Position numbers and translations under genes: made by a program. A DNA stretch of 64,000 nt from Gracilaria domingensis. Taxonomy: Eukaryota; Rhodophyta; Florideophyceae; Gracilariales; Gracilariaceae. Shown piece by piece: positions 20,501 through 30,196 of the stretch. The stretch is from assembly GCA_022539475.1 (NCBI GenBank), contig VCMS01000094.1:62001-126000 (forward strand), given 5' to 3'. Every line of letters begins with the position of its first letter. Position 1 is the stretch's first letter. The notes beneath the pieces were generated by a model, which saw only the letters and a program-made list of their open reading frames with translations, had not been told where the DNA came from and made no database searches.

Positions 20501-21933
20501 CGAAATGCTTTGCGCGAAAATTCTGCTTCAAATGTCTTACCACGGTCTATGAGTGCGATGGAAGAGCCATGTGGAACGAAAAATATGTCGAATGGATAGG
20601 TAGCGATTCGTTGACGTCATGGCTGTTGAAACAGCGGAGAGGCGTTGATATAGAGTCGCTAGATTTAGATTTAGATGCTGAGCCTTGGATTCAGCTGCCA
20701 GTGAAGCATGGACGCCGAAACACCGTTGTCGAAAGTCTCAGAATTCTGCAGTATTTCAACGGAATGAATGTGTCAAGCGCTGTTGATGAAGGATGTGGAT
20801 GGGTTCGTGAACTCTCACAAGCTCTTCGAGGTGATACTAGACCTTGCCTACAGTCATCCACCATGGGCCATGATCAAATTCAGAAACGACCGCGGGTACG
20901 TCAAACACAAAGGCAATATATCCTTTGTGATGTTTTGCTTGACATGCTTGGTTTTAGAACAATCATTGAGACTTTGATGCAAGTGGCTGCCACGGCTTTG
21001 CGCGTCTTCGAAATATCAGAGTCATTGTCGTCAGATGACTTTTCTTCAGCTCATGAAACTCCGATTCCAACCGTGAGTGCTGCGTTACGACTATTCGCTG
21101 GTCTTCTAAATCTACATCAGCGCAATAGAACAGCAGTCCGCGAGGCACAACGCAACAACCCTGAAACCACGGACTTCGTGATCGACATAGAAGCTGATCA
21201 TACCGTGATTGGCAACTCTGTTAACGTGTTGCAAATTACTCGGAGTCGAATTGAAGAGCTCTTGATTTGGTACTCCAATCCCTGCGTTGACGTATCCCGA
21301 CTTCCTCTCGCAACACTCGATCTTATTCAAGGTATCGTGGGCTTGACAAGCAAAATTGTGAAACAAGCGTCGGGCCTCGCTGAAACCCTGAAAAAGGAAT
21401 ACTCTGCGAGCATGGAAGGTGAGCAACGATCAACCCCTTCGAAACGTACAAGAAAATCACCGGGATACGTGAAACGGAAACGTCGGCATGTGGACTTTGA
21501 GCGCAACGAGAACCTCCTCAAGTCGTTCAAGCTTATACCAAAGTTAGTTTCTTCCAGTGAGAACGCCCTCCTGAGCGCGAAAAAACTGGCGAAGACTATC
21601 GGGCTACGAACAACTCGTTCACTAATGAGCTTCGCCCCGATCGCCGTTGAAGACGATTCCTCGTTTCACTTTGGTGTCGGCCTCCAACGTGGTGACGTCG
21701 CTAGTGATGATATGTCTAACTCAGATGATCCTGAAGCCATTGAAGCCAATGAAGGCGAGTCGGAAGCGCACTCTGTTCCAAACATTCTTCGAGAAAAGTA
21801 TTATGATTCTGACTCACAACGCGTTGATCAAACAGAAGACGGCGACCAGCCTGATCAGCGGGACCGCGATATCAGGCAAGAGCCAGATACAATAAAAATT
21901 AATATTCGTCGGGGAACAAGACCTCGAAGTTAA
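17554..21933 (+). CDS. FANCD2: Fanconi anaemia group D2 protein homologue
   Basis: An intron-free frame gives 1,459 residues from the first ATG (MGTLLSPLEA); human FANCD2 is about 1,450. Identification rests on an N-terminal stretch around residues 85-150 (ELLAADRTLLVPILATL, then EKDLPAVVRSLVRT) that lines up with the human [20 protein letters not shown] and EDLPVIIKFILHS segments. A MSMSERDLAAAIASF helix corresponds to the MSAKERSF helix before the basic linker. Basic KKTKRKRELQKG and an acidic Ser/Asp-rich tail also fit. FANCD2 forms a clamp with FANCI on DNA and recruits interstrand-crosslink repair nucleases. By manual alignment the position of the human ubiquitinated Lys561 is a histidine here (residue ~382); see findings. 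The N-terminal region is shorter than in human. Confidence 0.85.
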   Translation: MGTLLSPLEALPLLEEIQCLPSEKISQALSSLLPRIQHPHPKLTECMLDLVQIHPHHTVSHLPDILPNDASVIHDAVETLSELLAADRTLLVPILATLASLPLSNSHRHQIRFTQQYALSVVDEKDLPAVVRSLVRTCGRRGLWSAKTLRQGLSRRLSDDILPVLSAALCDLCNPKHPITKYILANPRLDWLDMHIFSSLLSRPSARRMQFPPVRRAVAAAMQNHYPDPITAHALRGMPTAARRLLSIMCSVCGRSPSDIAALAAFTSAAIRVCPDLTNSIVADLGRGEAPAQMVLKVLIMHGVVVKPISLSPHIGVAVAVKSDEWQGLFVMLRKSLLFGDEQEREKALKTAHYIVQTANMDIVQDAISLMDDSVPLSLSDHVAIGFLNIAAMAIMRGLKGAINFLDRRILSQCPKGFLSFEIDQSSGETDTIRIDIGMVWDQSLSAVSSIVAAGSASKLALNSSYTVESVSANVLNAVVLVPVVCVTLYQAVDYESIESEAFQLQYEEDEDVPEKLMSMSERDLAAAIASFGASMAALVGIVNVSSSCTQIFESALRRRNSTSETNILSSFLERLLEFDRMFNAMQFAYELLQKQSVQKERLHLHGSKKTKRKRELQKGLDLAESVRATVLRALKDPRHPSRSRNETVPDFPLLSLESVICSLISVPDEISVQKGGDVCTSRGSRDIELVRIDKLMARQLCWFLHGEPRELTSKPGVSLASKSSGYDLSELFAVLDQTSEDQDIERRRFHDIFPDLEKDLVEKDDIFMTETPDELADQHLSEEPLGNVEYYAPCKHACVENHSPYIQSSFESMIGTRTCESNGTKTANMIHSPTFAALLLDRTTSYVILARKLRKTSTNRLVLQDAVVLSGMFLCCLNQVLRFVSGCKDHEMMEAVQGRGSIYEAKRRMLDFFQAVGENLLHDLGDICLPELEQLSKDGSLSLGACRTLNTLGWIGQFSVDSLVASKAVETILIASEVGAIPKCFARKFCFKCLTTVYECDGRAMWNEKYVEWIGSDSLTSWLLKQRRGVDIESLDLDLDAEPWIQLPVKHGRRNTVVESLRILQYFNGMNVSSAVDEGCGWVRELSQALRGDTRPCLQSSTMGHDQIQKRPRVRQTQRQYILCDVLLDMLGFRTIIETLMQVAATALRVFEISESLSSDDFSSAHETPIPTVSAALRLFAGLLNLHQRNRTAVREAQRNNPETTDFVIDIEADHTVIGNSVNVLQITRSRIEELLIWYSNPCVDVSRLPLATLDLIQGIVGLTSKIVKQASGLAETLKKEYSASMEGEQRSTPSKRTRKSPGYVKRKRRHVDFERNENLLKSFKLIPKLVSSSENALLSAKKLAKTIGLRTTRSLMSFAPIAVEDDSSFHFGVGLQRGDVASDDMSNSDDPEAIEANEGESEAHSVPNILREKYYDSDSQRVDQTEDGDQPDQRDRDIRQEPDTIKINIRRGTRPRS

Positions 21934-22065
21934 CGATCTCCCTTAGTCATTTTCGCTAATTAAATCATAAACACACGGAAAGGTGCGAGGAGATTGAAGC
22001 AACCTCAGCTTGATATTTGAAACAAGTTTGGTGTGATGAGCTCCACATTGCATAATAGCTCCTTG

Positions 22066-22928
22066 CTATGATGAGCGAGAAATGCGGTGAAGAAGTCCAG
22101 TCGCGAGTTCACAACCAAGTGATCCTTCACCTCCCCATTCTTTGTTGGGTCTTATCTCTATGTTTCGCTGCATCAAAGAAAAAAGTCCAGTCAGTGACCT
22201 CATCAGCCCGAAGATGTGATGAAATCCAAAAAAGAGACCGAAAGCCAACTTACAGTCCTATTCGTGGCGGACGAATATATCATAACGCTCGCGGCAGTCT
22301 GTCGTTGTATTGCATCTGATATCTGTAGGTGAAACATTAGCAACCGTCAGTATGACTAGCTTCAAACTGAGAACGTTTCCTGTCCGTCGCTGAGAAATAA
22401 TGACAAAACACATACAAGCTTGCTGAAATCAGCTTCCCTGTGGAACGCTTCAGCCGGAGTTCCGACAATGTAATCCGTGAAAGGCACTAGACCTGCCTCA
22501 TCTGCGGGACTGTTGGGTAAAACGTCAATTACCCTCTGTACATGATCCGCCGCACCACGTACAGGCTCGAAGCGAACAGCAGCCCCAAGTAATCCTGGTC
22601 CGTTCCATTTAACAGGTCGCAGAGTGACATCGCGCTGCTTTGCATCGATGCAGTTCCACACAACTAATGCAACTTCCTTCCCCTCATTCTCACGCAAAAC
22701 GTTTGCAAGAGATGCGTTATCCGCATTTACCACATTCCCGTTGAGTGCAACAACGAAATCTTCATAAGGAGCAAGGCCAGATCTTGAAGCTGGGCTTCCT
22801 TGAAATACTTTCATAACCCTGTAGCCTGAAAGGTTATCAAGGCTGTCTTTGTTCTCGACATACTCCTCCGGATTTGCATCCACTGGAGCACTTTCGTCCC
22901 CGTTTTCGTATGAATACTCTTGTCCCAT
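22066..22928 (-). CDS. GRASP-type Golgi reassembly stacking protein, three exons
   Basis: Exons on the minus strand are 22928-22416, 22322-22254 and 22167-22066, with GTATGT and GTAAGT donors. Joined, they give 227 residues. After a 30-residue acidic lead come two PDZ-like halves: [18 protein letters not shown] and [18 protein letters not shown], each with the family's NSPA/GSPA and GL motifs. The second half ends with [24 protein letters not shown], the signature of GRASP proteins (compare human [19 protein letters not shown]). The N-terminus MGQEYS keeps Gly2 and Ser6 of the N-myristoylation pattern used for Golgi attachment. The protein stops right after the GRASP domain and lacks the long Ser/Pro-rich tail of animal GRASP55/65. 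Its role is Golgi tethering or unconventional secretion by family. Confidence 0.88.
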
Positions 22929-23287
22929 CTTTTCCTTTCCTGATCTTTCCTCTGCAGAAGGAAATTTGGCAGCGTAGAAGAGCGGGACGGAGAAAGGTAA
23001 TCACAGTGAAAAAATTGCTTCGTTCTTGTTCTTGTGTGATTCGATTAAGGGCCGTGCATACATAGAGAAGTTTGAAGAACGGAGTGTATTGACGTACTGC
23101 GGCGGGAGGCATGATGTCCAGAAGTCCAGGTAAATGAAGAGTGCATTGCTGCCAGTAAAAAGTTAGGTGAGATGGGCGAAATTTCAATTTGAAATGTGAA
23201 TATTCTTGCGATTCTTGATTGATACTTGAATTATCACGAAACTCCGTAGGAACGGATGAAGAAAGAGCATATTTGAAAGAGGTTATT

Positions 23288-23318
23288 CTTAAAGATATCT
23301 TTTAACGATATCTTTAAG
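23288..23318. repeat. Perfect 11-bp inverted repeat
   Basis: The arms CTTAAAGATAT (23288-23298) and ATATCTTTAAG (23308-23318) are exact reverse complements with a nine-base loop. They could form a DNA cruciform or an RNA hairpin in a 5' leader; no partner gene is evident. Confidence 0.8.
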
Positions 23319-23394
23319 GATAGCCCTCGTTACTGTGTTTGGCAAAACCATCAGAATGTGTTGCAGAGATGTAACAAGTACAGATAAGATGAGA

Positions 23395-23466
23395 TCATCT
23401 CACATCATCATCATCATCATGATCATCTCACATGATGATCATCATCATCATCATGTGAGATGATGT
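23395..23466. repeat. CAT/ATG-rich inverted repeat
   Basis: CATCTCACAT (23397-23406) is mirrored by ATGTGAGATG (23454-23463), and the interval is mostly CAT and GATCATCA units that can also pair with each other. The centre repeats ATCATCTCACATGATGAT. The structure looks like a duplicated, inverted trinucleotide repeat. Confidence 0.75.
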
Positions 23467-23905
23467 GGGCACATATTCCAGAGCGGGGCAGAACAGGGCG
23501 AAAGATTACGAGAATGTGATCCTAAGACGTCCGCTGCTAAACGCTTCACGCCGAGACCTCTTAGCTAGACAGCCACGTGAGGCAAAGTCTCGGTTTGATA
23601 CCTGATTCGGCATAATTCACAGAACTTCTTGGCCTTTCTAAAGAGGGAGATTATGATAATTATGATAATCATCAATTCTATACTTATTCGCGATTATATG
23701 CCCCATTTCTTAAGCAAGAAGCCTTTTAGCCAAGGACCAGTACATCTGAATGGAAGAACTTGAGGAAATGATAGTGTTGAAATGATTCAGGGTGTCTTCC
23801 ATTTCAAAACTGAAAAGTCATGCGCAGGTTGCAAGTTGCAAACATGGATATTGCTTTATTCGTTTGACCAGGGCTGTAGGTTCTCCAAGCGACCAGTACG
23901 CGATC

Positions 23906-24184
23906 ATGGTTCATGGCACACCAGCAATAAAATGTTATGTATTGTGTGCTGGAACCAAACGCGGTACTCACTGGTTCAACTCTAAGTCATTGTTCACGTT
24001 TGCGGAGATCGGTCCTGAGCTGTACGAGCGGATCAAAGACGTGAAACGCGCATATCCTTCCCAGCTGGAACACGGAAACGCTCTCCCTCGTCACCCAGGA
24101 CTGAACGCTATTCCGGTTTCCAGCGAACAAACGCGAATTGCGCTTCGAAAGATTCTACAGTATCAATATTTATCATGGGCCTAA
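23906..24184 (+). CDS. Short open frame, possible PWWP-like fragment
   Basis: From the only in-frame ATG this encodes 92 residues; the frame is open from about 23792 without an ATG. The segment [20 protein letters not shown] followed by LFTF resembles the second half of a PWWP or Tudor-type barrel (hydrophobic strand, GTK, aromatic, then L-x-x-F). The first half with the PWWP motif is not visible upstream. It may be the last exon of a spliced gene or a truncated remnant. Its stop codon overlaps the stop codon of phosphoglycerate kinase on the other strand by two bases. Confidence 0.28.
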   Translation: MVHGTPAIKCYVLCAGTKRGTHWFNSKSLFTFAEIGPELYERIKDVKRAYPSQLEHGNALPRHPGLNAIPVSSEQTRIALRKILQYQYLSWA

Positions 24185-25431
24185 GCATCCGATAAAGATG
24201 CGACACCGGGAAGTTCCTTGCCCTCTAATAACTCTAAGCTCGCACCACCTCCCGTAGAGACGTGGCTGACTTTGTCAGCAGCACCAAAGTCCTTCGCGGC
24301 CGTGGCAGTATCGCCGCCACCGATTATACTAGTTGCTCCTGCAGCCGTGGCACTAACTACAGCGTCCATAACCGCCTTAGTACCCTGCGCAAACTTTTCG
24401 AATTCAAACACGCCTACAGGACCATTCCATACGATGGTCTTAGCACGCATGATCACTTCTCTCATGTTGTCGCAAGATTTCGGTCCTGCATCCAAACCCA
24501 TCCAATCATCAGGAATACCTTCCTCATCAGTGGCTGTCTTAGACCCAGCATCTGGAGCGAACTTGTCGGCAACAATGAAGTCAACCGGGAAATGCAACTT
24601 CACGCCCTTTTCTTCCGCTTTTTCAACAATGTCTTTCGCAATCGCGGCGCCCGCTTCATCGAAAAGCGAATTTCCTATGCTCATGCCGTCCAAGACTTTC
24701 TTGAATGTGAAACTCATTCCACCTCCGATAATCATTTCGTCAACCTTGTCGAGAAGATTATTGATGAGCTGAATCTTGTCCGATACTTTTGATCCACCCA
24801 GGATACTGAGGAACGGATGCACCGGGGTGTCAAGCGCTTTGCTAAAATAGTCAAGTTCTTTCTTCATCAAGAATCCAGCGGCCTTCTGAGGCAGATCAAC
24901 GCCAACCATAGAAGAGTGTGCGCGATGGGCAGTTCCAAACGCATCATTAATGTAAACGTCAGCCAACTTGGACAAGCTTGCCCGGAACTCAGTAACTTTC
25001 TCCTTTTCGGGCTTGAACTTGTTACCTTCGTCATCCACGCCTTTTCCTTCTTCCTCCGCAAAGAATCGCAGGTTCTCCAGTAAGAAAATGGTACCGGACG
25101 GTGGATCTGCGCAGGCGGCCTCCGTTTCAGCACCTACGCATGAAGGCAAGAATTTGACCTCCTTTCCAAGCTTTTCCGAGACGACTTGAGCAACTGGCTG
25201 GAGAGAAAATTTGGGGTTTACCTTGCCACTGGGGCGACCCAAATGAGATGCCAGGACGACAGACTTGGCATCCTTGGAAAGCACGTATTGTATGGTTGGC
25301 AGTGCAGCATCTATTCTCTGTGTATTGGTGATTGTCTTTCCAGTTTCCTTGTCAAAAGGAACGTTGAAGTCCACGCGGATGAAGACTCGTTTGCCGGCCA
25401 AATCGACGCTATCAACACCGAGCTTAGGCAT
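24181..25431 (-). CDS. PGK: Phosphoglycerate kinase, eukaryotic cytosolic type
   Basis: The protein is 416 residues from [16 protein letters not shown], the normal PGK length. Conserved blocks appear in order: [86 protein letters not shown] and the C-terminal [16 protein letters not shown]. It transfers phosphate between 1,3-bisphosphoglycerate and ADP in glycolysis and the Calvin cycle. The sequence resembles animal and fungal PGK more than the cyanobacterial plastid type. An in-frame ATG at 25608 would add 59 residues with a hydrophobic stretch ([12 protein letters not shown]), which could be a targeting peptide; the shorter start is preferred because it matches the family N-terminus. Confidence 0.95.
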   Translation of the reverse strand: MPKLGVDSVDLAGKRVFIRVDFNVPFDKETGKTITNTQRIDAALPTIQYVLSKDAKSVVLASHLGRPSGKVNPKFSLQPVAQVVSEKLGKEVKFLPSCVGAETEAACADPPSGTIFLLENLRFFAEEEGKGVDDEGNKFKPEKEKVTEFRASLSKLADVYINDAFGTAHRAHSSMVGVDLPQKAAGFLMKKELDYFSKALDTPVHPFLSILGGSKVSDKIQLINNLLDKVDEMIIGGGMSFTFKKVLDGMSIGNSLFDEAGAAIAKDIVEKAEEKGVKLHFPVDFIVADKFAPDAGSKTATDEEGIPDDWMGLDAGPKSCDNMREVIMRAKTIVWNGPVGVFEFEKFAQGTKAVMDAVVSATAAGATSIIGGGDTATAAKDFGAADKVSHVSTGGGASLELLEGKELPGVASLSDA

Positions 25432-26369
25432 GGTAGAACAAGTGCTGAGACAGAAATACAGGGGCGGTTGAAATCGTGGGGGCGTTGGTCCGATCTGCGC
25501 AGCAGTTGAGCCAAGGATGGACGAATGAGCTAGACGTGATAGGGAAGGGATGAAGCATACACAGAGAAGAAAGAAACCTGCCGGACGGCAATGCGCATTC
25601 GCGCGCATTTAGTAGCGCGGAACGTGTCGCTGCCATCTTCTTGGGATCAACGAACAGCGTGAACGACGCATGGCACTGGTGGGAAATCTATTTTTTTTGG
25701 GCTCAACGATTCGGCCTGACAGCCGCCCCAATCACAGCTCCCCAACGATCCATGCCCTTCCAATCAAAGCGCGACACCAACGCATCAAATTTACTCACCT
25801 TTCCTTTCGCATCATCTCCTCGAAGCGAGGTTTCTCCCCTGATCACTTGTCAACAATTAGACCAAACCACGAGAGCATCTGCGAGGTTGGACGAGGTTTA
25901 CGAAGGTAGGTAGATGCACATGCCGAGGTCACAAGGTACGTAAACCAAGCCAGACGTTCTCTATCGATGACATTCCATGAACAAAAATGAATGGCACTGG
26001 GCTACCTCAAAACTTTTTCTTGATGCTTATCCCCTATCCGCACTCAAACTCAGTAGTTCCTTCTATGCGATAAATTGGTTCATGGGCATACGCAACTTTC
26101 AAGGAACGTCGATATCCAGATAGTTCGGGTCACCATCGCTACAGAGCCTTGCGCTTACAAGTCAAATAGAATAATGTTACGTTGCAACATGTTCCCTTCG
26201 TCCTCGTCCCCGTCCTCCTGTTTCCCACCACCTCTGAACTTAAGGACGAGATATACTTGTCAGCAAATGTTATTAGGAGTTGAACAACAGCTCAAGTCTT
26301 TCAACGCCCACATCCACGTATTGTCTCTACTCGTCCAGCAATACGTCTTCTTCTTCATTCGTTCATTCG
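25432..26369. other. Intergenic stretch upstream of PGK
   Basis: It contains the PGK promoter side and the 3' side of the GT61 gene. Short frames on the plus strand have no family resemblance and run through the likely PGK leader. No repeat or RNA gene was recognised. Confidence 0.5.
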
Positions 26370-27803
26370 TCAACTGGTGATTTGGCGTATTTGTGTTTTA
26401 GGTAGATTTCGATCCAGGTTAATCGCATTTCTCACATCTGCCATGATCCTTTTCACATCAATTTGAACATTGCGGCTGTTTCTGGTCAACGATGGCATTC
26501 TGGATAAATGGTAATTCAGATCAAATTCCTGCGCTAGATCTTCATAATGTCTGCCCCATCCGATATGAACCACAGTAGTTCCTTTCGAGCAATACATCAT
26601 ATTCTGAAAACCAGCCCCATGAAGTCCAACAATCACATCGGCCACGGCAAAAGTCTTGATTGTTTCGATCACACTCATTTTTGGTGGCACGACTGTGATC
26701 TCGAACTGCTTTCCATACTCCTTTTGTAATGCATCTCTTAATTCACCCAAGTTTTTAGCACATCGCTGTTCTCTACAGCTTCCGTCCTTCCGCCTAGAAC
26801 GAGCTCGCTCCAAGAGTATCAGTTTTGGTCGTTCTTTGAACACCTCTTCATAAGCCTCCTTACTTATCGTTGCATCCCGTAAGATATTCGTCGTGACTCG
26901 AGTAGCATTGGTTACGCAGTTCCAGTTCGATCTGCATAAGAACAATGGCGGTGGTTGCAAAACTATGGCTCCATGAATCCACGTAGATTTCAAGAGCTTG
27001 ATAGGGATGAGACGTGAAGAATCGATCCCCAAAACAGAAAGCAGGCGCTCCGTCACTGCGCTTTCATCAATCGCAATGAGTATATGCGGTTCGGCGTCCA
27101 ACAGAGGGAAAAACGGAAGGATGCGAGGTAATAACTCGTGAATAACATGGTGATAAGTCACGGCATGATGAAACCCCATGGATAGTACAATCGGTATTCG
27201 CGTCGGGGAGTAGCGTAAGGGAATTGCGTCATCAGTGTATCGCACCCAATCAAATACGCAACAGCCACCGGCCATATCGTGAAGAAGGTTGGTTTTGGGC
27301 TCATAAACCACACCAGACGGTCCAATGTATGAGTTCTCAAAGACCGAAAGACACATTGGGGAAATGTTCGGAGCAGTCTTTGGAATGTTTACGAATGCAG
27401 GTTCGCACAGCTGATTTACAAGCGATTTTGCCTGCTGATAATCATCGTTTACAAAGGAACTCGTAAAGGTGATACCCTTCTGTGGCCAGACGTTGCCCAA
27501 CCGACCTGTTCTCACAGCTAAGGCATTTGATACGATCTTATGCAGTCGTTCGATTGCTTCCTCTGTAGAGTTGGCTCCAGCGGAAGGAGGAGTGATGAAC
27601 TGTTCCCGATAGAACCATTGTTGACTTAGAGGCCTATATGACCCTTGCCATACGGTAGTGTTAATAAACTTGGTGTGAGTAAACAATTGAAAACGAGAAG
27701 CGATGAGAATGGTGGCGGGGGTGATCAGGATGATGCACAATGCAAGGAGAAATGGTAGCAGTCGAGAGCTGTGAGCCCATGCAGAGCTAGTGGTTGCATG
27801 CAT
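26370..27803 (-). CDS. Family 61 glycosyltransferase, type II membrane protein
   Basis: The frame from ATG (MHATTSSAW) gives 477 residues. A single signal-anchor helix lies at ~17-38 (LLPFLLALCIILITPATILI), with the rest luminal. The C-terminal half has GT61 (DUF563) hallmarks: MGFHHAVTYHHVIHELLPRI, PKLILLERARSRRK and VIVGLHGAGFQNMMYCSKGT followed by VVHIGW. GT61 enzymes include plant xylosyl- and arabinosyltransferases and animal EOGT. In a red alga the likely role is Golgi glycosylation of proteins or wall polysaccharide; the sugar cannot be read from sequence. No introns are needed. Confidence 0.88.
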   Translation of the reverse strand: MHATTSSAWAHSSRLLPFLLALCIILITPATILIASRFQLFTHTKFINTTVWQGSYRPLSQQWFYREQFITPPSAGANSTEEAIERLHKIVSNALAVRTGRLGNVWPQKGITFTSSFVNDDYQQAKSLVNQLCEPAFVNIPKTAPNISPMCLSVFENSYIGPSGVVYEPKTNLLHDMAGGCCVFDWVRYTDDAIPLRYSPTRIPIVLSMGFHHAVTYHHVIHELLPRILPFFPLLDAEPHILIAIDESAVTERLLSVLGIDSSRLIPIKLLKSTWIHGAIVLQPPPLFLCRSNWNCVTNATRVTTNILRDATISKEAYEEVFKERPKLILLERARSRRKDGSCREQRCAKNLGELRDALQKEYGKQFEITVVPPKMSVIETIKTFAVADVIVGLHGAGFQNMMYCSKGTTVVHIGWGRHYEDLAQEFDLNYHLSRMPSLTRNSRNVQIDVKRIMADVRNAINLDRNLPKTQIRQITS

Positions 27804-29489
27804 ACTGAGCAAGAAGAGCTATTTGTAAACAACGGAGCGCCACCCAAGAGCAGGCTGTGATGATAGTTTGTGGTACTCGAGTAGGTCAAGATAGACAAGC
27901 TCAGTCGTTTCGCAAAATAGGTTTTAGAAACCAAACCTATGCGACTCAGACATGGCAATGATAGACAGAAAGAATCAGGAAGCGATGGAGCTTGGGAAAC
28001 AGCCTGATGTCAGGAAGATTACCGCCCGACTCAACATTTGAAGGAGGTCAACTTCAGCTACAGTACAGCCATCCTGCAGCACTGGCTGTGCTGTTGGTCT
28101 TGAAGTACAAAGGTGTTGGTTTGTCACTGTCGCGAACCAGATATTGATCGATACAAGCGAAAGTAGCGCATATGCTTACACGTTGGCCGTGAGTTCGAAA
28201 GGTCTAATTCAAGTCTATGTGACTAGGTCACGCGGTACCGAACGCTCTGGTTGCTGCCGTTCCACTCTGAACAAGATATCGAAGCAATAATATTATATTC
28301 ACGACCTTTGCTGCGTCTGATCCGGAGCCGGTTTGCCCCGCATAGTCTTGCCCTTGGTGCGGCTCCCGCTGCTAGATCTACAGCATGTTGCTGGGTGCAG
28401 CGGACTATCTATATTGAAATTTTGTCAAATCCCGTTTGTTCTTTGTCGATCAGAGAATAACCGATCCCTAAGAAGATGAAGTTTGCTGTATCGAAATTCG
28501 ATATCCAGGATTTCTGCTTCAAGCAAACCATAGTATTGGGCAGATGAGGAGGGGCAGCGAATTTGGGAAAAAATGAAACCAAAGCAAGACCAAAGTTGCT
28601 TAGCAATTGCGCGTATCTACTTGTACGTGTACCGACGGTACTTGGCTTTCTGTCACAGTCCCTGTCACGGGAGCGGGAGGAACCCGTGCTCTTCGATGTC
28701 GCTGACATACATACACATTAAAGTTCTCTCTCTCAAAGATACTTGACATTCAAATTACGGAAAATCAACATGTGCACTAGTGCCCCAGACAGTTTTAGAA
28801 AACATCTACCAAGGGTAGAGTTCCGGGCTAGGAGGGCGACAGTACCTTCGGGTGAGGACTCATCACTGATGAGAAGTCATTTCCACATGATTTTGATACG
28901 GTAATAATTGCCGCCGCCTTGCTCCCATAGAAGCCAAAGGTCTGAGCTAAGACCCCAGGGAACCTTCAAATAAATTGCGTTCGTTCGTTCGTTCGTCATC
29001 ATGGGATCGTAGACCTTTACATTATCGAGTCAAAGAGCAACGTACCAGACATAGTACCGACAGTACCTTCATAGACAGCATGGAGAGTACGTCACAGAGA
29101 GCTTATCGGTAGTAGAGAAGGGTATGGTAAAAACGAACCCTGGATTGGTTGCGTTCGACAGGCAGCTGCGTCCAAAGGAAGCCCATTCGTACCCAGTTTG
29201 GATCAACACTCTCGTCTGGGTTCAACGCGTTCTGTATCGCGATCCTGTTGTCAATACTGTCTAGCAGCTAGGGCCTGCACATGCAGTTAGGGGTCCTAAC
29301 TGAGGACATCGCGGAGTGTAATGCGCACTACGTAACGACGTACGAGGCAAGGGCTGTTCGGAAGAGAACAGCAAGGACAAGTAACAGTATTCACAATGAC
29401 ATTTACATTGTAGTAGCCGTATATATATTTCGAGCCTCTCGTTATTCATTCCCAATATCTTATAGCTCAAGGCTACGAAATAACAGCTT
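27804..29489. other. Long intergenic stretch with simple repeats, no clear gene
   Basis: The only candidate frame is on the minus strand at 28409-28708 (99 residues from MSATSKSTGSSRSRDRD), with no recognisable domain. A GTTC tetranucleotide run at about 28979-28997 follows an AATAAA, as in the tails of some retroposons. The string AGTACCGACAGTACCTTC at 29053-29070 recurs at 40038-40055. Confidence 0.45.
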
Positions 29490-30196
29490 TCACTTAAAGT
29501 GAACACCGCTCTTAAACCCGCACCACCCCTGCCAAGGGTCACTATTTCTGAGACAATCCAATGCACCACTCCAGTCTTCATGACCCCCATGTTGCCCCCC
29601 GTTGACTTCTCTGTCAGCAGCATTTGCCATTTCTTCCATGATTAACGCAGCAGAGAGCGCATTGCTCTCATCTGTCCATTTGCCACCTTTTTCGGATGCG
29701 AACTGAACAACAGATGCGATGGTGTCTATCCCATACCTTTGAGACAAGTGAAAGGCCAATCCATTTGCCAACGCCAGCTCTCGCACATCGGGATGAATTC
29801 TACCTCTGTCATCAAAAGCTTGCTCACGGTTCTTTAACGGTACCGGCTTTGAAGCTGAGGGCGCTGCCGTGTAGCGAGCATGAAGCAGGGCAGTGAAGAA
29901 TATCTCGATCTCTGCACGATTTCGAGGTAGTCGAAGTCCTTCCGCACGAGCACCTTCGTCGAGTCAGCGCCAGTCTCCCAAGCCCGAAAAGATGCGGAGA
30001 TATTGTGCTTACCGTATACTTTCGAATACTCCCGCAGTTTTGCAAACGAGTTGGTCACAACATCTTCCCATGAAAGATCTTCAATGGCTGGCATTGAGAG
30101 TTCATACAGTTTGTTAAGCTTCGAATGTTCAAGCTCTGCAGTCGGCGTGTATTGAACTGGGACGTCGATGTGCGCAGGGTAGGGAGAGGAGCTCAT
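29490..30196 (-). CDS. Unrecognised spliced gene, two exons
   Basis: Exon 1 (30196-30013) begins MSSSPYPAHIDVPVQYTPT and ends KVYG at a GTAAGC donor. Exon 2 (29953-29490) continues the frame from an AAG acceptor as ARAEGLRLPRNRAEIEIFF, giving 215 residues and a 59-base intron. Exon 1 is acidic and helical with two Trp/Val-rich segments; exon 2 has FFTALLHARYTA, a helical middle (GIDTIASVVQFASEKG) and a Trp/Cys-rich end (DPWQGWCGFKSG). I do not recognise the family. The join removes an in-frame stop and keeps both halves open, which supports splicing, but the acceptor choice is uncertain. Confidence 0.5.

Larger units (their letters stand above)
22929..23905. other. Intergenic stretch with several hairpins
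   Basis: No complete gene is visible between GRASP and the short frame at 23906. The stretch holds two clear inverted repeats (listed separately) and an AT-rich GATTAT/ATAATC alternation near 23650. The sequence 23792-23905 is open in frame with the next entry but has no ATG. Confidence 0.55.

Noticed and set aside
25432-25608. 59-residue N-terminal extension of phosphoglycerate kinase
   Set aside because: It begins with an ATG and has a hydrophobic stretch, but the family N-terminus starts at the internal Met. It is kept as an alternative rather than the main call.
28860-28895. CTGATGAG followed by GAA, resembling a hammerhead ribozyme core
   Set aside because: The flanking stems and the second conserved block do not form a consistent three-helix structure by eye.
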